Shown here: one piece after another, positions 59,156 through 64,000 of the stretch
How positions within the stretch are numbered: position 1 is the first letter of the stretch
Layout: every line of letters begins with the position of its first letter
NCBI RefSeq assembly: GCF_051401765.1
Contig: NC_135071.1
Coordinates: forward strand, 12,440,961-12,504,960
Length of the DNA stretch: 64,000 nt
DNA from: Calliopsis andreniformis
Lineage: Eukaryota > Arthropoda > Insecta > Hymenoptera > Andrenidae
Direction: 5' to 3'
Notes under the pieces: generated by a model
What the model was told of the DNA's origin: nothing
Database searches by the model: none
The model's input: the letters and a program-made list of their open reading frames with translations, nothing else
Position numbers and translations under genes: made by a program

Positions 59156-61335
59156 TTAAATAGGATTAAATCTGCTAAAAATAGAACACAAAAATATAGA
59201 GGCAGGATTATATCAATACGATTTTACACAAGTAACAACATATTTACGTAACAGTCATATATTTAATGAAACATGTATATTCAGTGAATCCACTTTGTTC
59301 TTCAAAATACACGTAATGATGAAACTGCCATAATTATTTGCATCCGTTTCCATTTATCGAATATGCTAAGGGTATTTTGAACAGGGATCGATCGACGTAA
59401 CACAGACATCGCTTATATTCCAATAATCTACACGATGTTTTACTATATTTTTCTATACAAATGAAGTCAGCGCGTTGTTCTTAAAAGTACACGTCGATTT
59501 GTATGCACACAATCATATATAAATATTCATATAATATATTACAATTATTCGACGAGCCTTTGGCCAGCAAAGGCAAATAAATACACGCACTATATATATT
59601 TATATATATATATTTTTTTTAATAACATTCTTTATGTCTTTTTCGGTTTTGATGAAAATCGAAATTAACACCAGAAAATTTTATTTTGTACGCGCGTATG
59701 AAAATACGAGTAAGATCATTATAATGACGGATTTAATCATGACGGATTGTCACCCTCTAATCACGAGAAGAGCGTTAACTGATTTACAATGAATTTAAGC
59801 GAAAATTAATGTGTACGTTAATTTTTCATTTGAAATCTTTTCCAAATACCAAAATTAAGTCAATGCTCTTATAACGCTGTTTTGTTTTGTTATTAAGTAA
59901 TTAAATTAGTATTCAAGGAGGACTTATAAACGCAATTAGTCTTACATTACTCATGTGATTAAAATACTTTGATTTCAAAACTCTTTAATCGCTCGATACC
60001 CAGTAATTATATTTTTATTTTGATGTGAGTTTGTCATAAAAAAAGCGTTTCTTTTTTATAGAACACCATGTAACATTTATTGTACGACATTCTTATTAGT
60101 TACACCTCGAAATCGGGATTTTCGGTTTCGAAGTGTTTAATTATACTCTTGGAATTAGATATTCTGCGTTAAGCACAAAGATCGAACAAACGTATCTCCA
60201 CATTTATGTATGGAAAGCTACATACATTGAACCGTTCAGATCTAAAAAGGGTTCGTATGTGGGCTGATATCTAATTTTTTTTCTTATGCATTGTCTGACG
60301 TTTCATCTAAACCTTATCTTACTCAAATTATATTAAGTCATACCATAAGTAAGGTCACTAATAAAAAAGTACAGCTGTTTATTCAGATTTAACTTACAAA
60401 GAGTGTGCGATAAAGGTTTTAAATTTTAAACCCAAAGATAACAATTAAGGTGTCTGATAAACGACAAATGATCATCCTAGTTATCTGACGATATTATCAT
60501 AGATAAATTTAACAGTGATGGTGAATATTAGTATCTTTTAAATGAGCTTCTAAAAGGACATTACCTATGGAATGACAAAACATAGCTTTTTTACTGTAGG
60601 TACTTAAGTGTGATTTGTCATATTTGTTTCCCATTGAAAAATTGACTGCATAATTTTATATACAAAAAAGTTCTAATAATAATTAACAATTAATCCCTCA
60701 GCTTATATGCTGGTCTAGACTGAGTATTGCTCAAATCTTTTACCGAAAATAAAGCAAATTAAAACTGAATAGTAATATCTTCATTAATTTACACCATTCA
60801 CATTCTTAGGTGTTTGTGCGAAGACGTAAATTGAAGTAAATAATCTAAAATGAAAATGAGATACGACATAATCCTAAACCAGTCAATCTCTTTCTTTGGT
60901 ATTGTTTTAAAAAATTATTAATGATACATTTTTGTAGTATCAGATAGTGCCTCTAGAGCGATCTTCTTACAACTATTCATAATAAATAAATAAATACTCG
61001 TTAGCTTAATCTCTTAACGCGACAGGGAATATTTAGTAAAAGAAGAAACGGAAGGGTGTTTAAATAAAGTAATTAAAAATATTGTTGTAGACTATAACTT
61101 ACAGCTTCTCGCTAACGTAGCTTGTAATTAAAAGTATGATGCGTGGAACTAATATAGCAAGGTACTCACCAGAGCCGCGATTCAATTCTTCCTGCTTTTA
61201 CGAACTCGCCATATTCGTTCCACACACTACAAATTATCAGTCATCGGGTCATTAACTATTAGGTCGTGTTCATTTTCAACAAATCCTTAAACGAAGAAGC
61301 GTGAATTAATGGAACGTTAGGACAGTGACCACACA
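59156..61335. other. AT-rich spacer, probable 3' region of the 61-62 kb gene
   Basis: No coding frame. A (TA)n-type microsatellite followed by a T run lies at about 59590-59625. As the neighbouring gene on the minus strand ends at 61336, part of this stretch is likely its 3' untranslated region; a polyadenylation site could not be fixed. Confidence 0.45.
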
Positions 61336-62696
61336 CTACTTCACGAAGAGGTCTTTCAAGGAAGAACAGATCGACGGTTCGCAAGAATCGTTTTGCTCTT
61401 GGTCTTTGTTACTGCCAGGGAACCAACTTGGCACTTTGCTGGGTTTTGATTTGTTCGGTGACACCGAGGGCTTCCCAGTCGAGCTAGATGTACTGGCGTC
61501 CGATCCTCTCTGTGCTGTTAAAATCTTTTCGATCGCGGTACCCAGAACCTGGAAGAAAGTGTTCTCTTAGAAGGAGCCATTCTTCTAAGTTATCCTCTTT
61601 TATTGTACTTTGAAGTATCTTTCAACGAACAAGAGCAGAGAACGATCAAGAGGATACAAGTTACTTTCAAGTGCAAGAGTCCTACTTCAGAAACAGTCCA
61701 TAAATGTAAAGACTCGGAATCCTTAAAATAGTTTTGCGAGATCAAATGTTCTCGCTGTTGCTCTTGGCTCTGCTCTTGTGCTCTGGTAGCATTAACGCGT
61801 TAATTTGGTAGAGAACGTACAGAACATCCTAGAAGGAGTTGTACGAGCGGAAAGGTAGTAATTCTACAAGAAAAAATAAATCGAAAATACTAAATTACAT
61901 TTTATACATTCCACTTATTCTTTCACATAGAATCACCATCTTTTTGTTTCTTCTAGCAATTCTAAAGCACCCTATACTTCTTCGATGTGATGCCTAGAAA
62001 CATTGAATCCCTGGATGATCCACCAACCTGAGCATCGACTTTAGTGCCGCTAGTATCGTCCCAAATGACTTTATGTCTGGTTTCAGTGGTAGGAGACGTC
62101 CTACCCAGCGTTTCCTTCACCACCTTCACGACCTTCGACTTATTGAACTTCATCAGGTTGAAGCTGGCCGTTATCAAGTCCTCAGGTTTCTGCTTCTTCG
62201 ACATCGGCAGATGCCTCTTTCTGAACCAATTCGACGGTGCCATGACGGAGGCGGCGGTTGTTTTCGAGGACCCAGGCAGCTTGCTTTTAGCTCCATGAAG
62301 AATCGACACGTCGAAGCTGTTCGAACGGAAGCTCTTAAGTCGACTTCGTTTCTGCTCGGCCGTCTTGTCGGACCAACTGGATTTGCTCTCCTCCCGCGAA
62401 CCTGAAGCTTCCTCGCCGCATCGGTTGATTTCTGTGGCAGAAGACGCCAAGGAGCTCAGGATCGATATCAGATCCGTGTTGGAGCAGACGATGCCTGCTG
62501 CTCCAGAAACGCTCACTGTTCTTGGTAGCTCCGAAGCTCTTCTGCGGAGGGAAGAATTTGGCGATACCGAGGGACCAGGCATTTCTGAGAACCGCCGTTT
62601 TTGGTGTTGCGTGTAACGCTGAGTGGAGCTGTTCCCTTCTAGTGGCTGGATTTCGCACACCTGTTCTGTCGGTGTCTCGTACATCTTCAGCCACAC
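61336..62696 (-). CDS. Last two coding exons of an unidentified serine-rich protein
   Basis: Minus-strand exon 62696-62028 (acceptor TTTTATTTTAG, donor CAG|GTTGGT) joins in phase 0 to exon 61548-61336 (acceptor TTTCTTCCAG), which ends in a TAG stop, for 294 C-terminal residues. The first exon is rich in Ser, Arg and Lys, with several basic-Ser sites (RRRASELP, RRFSEMPGP) that look like kinase targets, a basic stretch (NWFRKRHLPMSKKQKPEDL) and a tail KVIWDDTSGTKVDAQ. The second begins VLGTAIEKIL, continues Ser/Pro-rich (PSVSPNKSKPSKVPSWFPG) and ends SSLKDLFVK. The splice across KVDAQ/VLGTAI restores a smooth helix-like segment, which supports the model. I do not recognise the family. No transmembrane segment is visible. 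Upstream exons were not found up to position 64000. A decayed copy of the exon's 3' part lies at 20388-20655. Confidence 0.75.
61850..61975 (-). repeat. Dispersed repeat R copy in the intron of the 62-kb gene
   Basis: Read on the minus strand it begins TATAGGGTGCTTTAGAATTG and passes through GTGATTCTATGTGAAAGAAT to AATGTATAAAATGTAATTT, collinear with 20547-20640. It starts about 50 bp inside the intron that follows the exon at 62028-62696. Confidence 0.55.
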
Positions 62697-62808
62697 CTAA
62701 AATAAAATAGCCCTTGTAACATTCTTCTTCTGGACTGTAGGGTTCCTGCAATCTATTAAAGAGGATATCCCACAGATAAAAGCTCAAAATTTGTTGGAGC
62801 TTTTTCTA

Positions 62809-63043
62809 ACCCTTGGCGTATCAAGGTGAGGTCACTCAAGCTTCAAAATGCACTTGAGTGACGCGATAAATTTGGACAATATTAAGAAGACAATATTTGG
62901 ATATTGTTAGGTAGCAATGACGTCTACTATTATATAGTTTCATATTAATTAATTAAGAAACTCTATTATCTCTTAGTGTACCAAGGTGGGGTCACTCAGG
63001 GCCCAAATACATTTGACCCCACCTTAGTATGCTGAAGGTTAAT
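62809..63043. mobile_element. TTAA-type palindromic element upstream of the 62-kb exons
   Basis: The left end TAACCCTTGGCGTATCAAGG and the reverse complement of the right end, TTAACCTTCAGCATACTAAG, both run on into GTGRGGTCA. They form a terminal inverted repeat with piggyBac-like TTAACC ends. A third internal copy of the end (TACCAAGGTGGGGTCACTCA at about 62979) creates a large inverted repeat with the right end: arms of about 80 bp centred near 63008 that extend to about 63100, both containing AGTTTCAT and TTAATTAA. Rearranged or nested origin is inferred. Confidence 0.6.
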
Positions 63044-63100
63044 AGAGGATCTTAATTAACATGAAACTACGTAATGGTAAAGGTCGTAGCTTCTTACTAT

Positions 63101-63852
63101 TAGAAAACTTACGAAGATATTGCAGAATATTGTCCAAGTTTATTGTATACCTCACAGCTATAATTACAGAGAGACTGAAATATTTAAAGTATGAAGATAC
63201 AATGGGTACTGCAGTTTGAAAACTTTAAGACACTTGAAATCACTTGAAATCTCAAGTTCTTGGACGATCTTAATAAGTTCTGAAAATTCCTTGAGTCTCG
63301 AGCACCTTGAGTAGCCTTGAAGATATTGAGAAAGTTATATTCTTTTACATTCCAACGAAACTTGGATGTCCATGCAAACGAATTAGTAGGATATCAAAAT
63401 GTTGCAAGTTCTTGATAAGTAGGTTATCAACAAATAAACGTAAGGAACTCCTTAAGTTATGATAAGATAAATATTATAATTTCGGAAGCCTTGAATGTCT
63501 TGCAAGGTTAAGTTTTATTACTATCAAGCTAACAAATACATATCTAGCGAATGATGTTCTCTTTAAGCATCGAGGATCTAAGATTTGAACACTCAAAACT
63601 TTCGAACTCTTTAAGTTTCTCAATTGTGAAAACTACTAAGTCATCTCGTAACTTTTCTATAATTTCTCCTTTCTATTTTACATTTTAACCCTCAAGTGCA
63701 CAGTTGGGGTCTGAGAGATTGAAGAGGATTATTATTTTTCCTTTTTTTGTTAAATATTCATTTAAATATTAATAAATATGTATTTTATATGTCAACATAG
63801 CTCCTAATGAAACTGTATTTATTAGTTTATTAGAATACTCTATACACCATGT
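63101..63852. other. AT-rich spacer
   Basis: Many CTTGAAAT- and CTTGAG-like words occur at 63220-63330, suggesting an old repeat without clear ends. A TTAACCCTCAAGTGCACAGT motif near 63688 resembles the TTAA-type ends at 62809-63043 and may be one end of another copy. No coding frame. Confidence 0.4.
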
Positions 63853-64000
63853 AACTAGTGATGGGAGTTCGAATCTCAACTTCGAAGAGATTCGAAGTTT
63901 CTCCAGACTATGAAGATTGGAATCACTTCGAACATGATTCGAAGCCTAAAACTCTTCAAAGTCTTGAAAGACTACCCAAACTTTCCCAAATCTCTGTAAT
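63853..64000. repeat. TTCGAA-rich element, cut by the window end
   Basis: Starts near AGTGATGGGAGTTCGAATCT, which resembles a hAT-type end, and carries repeated GATTCGAAGTT/CTTCGAA units. The other end lies beyond the window, so it cannot be confirmed as a complete element. Confidence 0.4.

Noticed and set aside
62335..62787. 150-codon minus-strand ORF spanning the acceptor of the 62-kb exon
   Set aside because: It reads through a clear acceptor (TTTTATTTTAG at 62697) in a different frame from the in-phase exon model, and no donor supports the upstream part as an exon.

Overview
The window looks like nuclear DNA of an insect, most likely a hymenopteran such as a bee. The grounds are AT-rich DNA broken by CpG-rich blocks, small introns with canonical GT..AG borders, animal gene families, and many short non-autonomous DNA transposons (TTAA-flanked piggyBac-like, TA-flanked mariner-like, hAT-like). 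The order is an inference; no species can be named from sequence alone. There is no prokaryotic or viral gene content.

Layout. Positions 1-38,286 are almost gene-free: repeats, AT-rich spacer and several CpG-rich blocks (about 7.4-8.2, 14.3-14.7, 21.0-21.6, 24.7-26.4, 29.4-30.2 and 32.8-33.9 kb). The only coding piece I can defend there is a short first-exon candidate on the minus strand at 24,711-24,872. This part may be the intron/promoter landscape of large genes extending outside the window. The gene-dense part is 38.3-62.7 kb. It holds a divergent flavin amine oxidase (monoamine-oxidase-like, + strand, 7 exons, 38,287-41,364), a P-protein/OCA2-type membrane transporter (+ strand, 16 exons, 42,398-49,340), Elongin A (- strand, 9 exons, 52,789-56,736), and the last two coding exons of an unidentified serine-rich protein (- strand, 61,336-62,696) whose 5' part is not seen.

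I rebuilt the exons by matching splice sites, reading phase and family resemblance. In phase, the models give 527 residues (amine oxidase), 810 (P protein) and 764 (Elongin A), all close to family length. The amine oxidase and P genes lie head-to-tail about 1 kb apart; P and Elongin A are convergent. No functional operon-like link between the genes is visible.

The most unusual signals are: (1) a decayed genomic copy of part of the 62-kb gene's penultimate exon plus its following intron, lying 41 kb away at 20.4 kb in opposite orientation and set between two copies of a dispersed repeat; (2) an amine oxidase that keeps the dinucleotide-binding and C-terminal motifs but lacks the covalent-FAD cysteine motif and the aromatic-cage residues of monoamine oxidases; (3) a decayed duplicate of P exon 4 inside P intron 1; (4) an oppositely oriented pair of piggyBac-like MITEs, one in the last Elongin A intron and one upstream of the gene; (5) several structured repeat families, namely a long-palindrome element, an AAGACGTCTT-rich family, a 37-bp minisatellite and nested elements.
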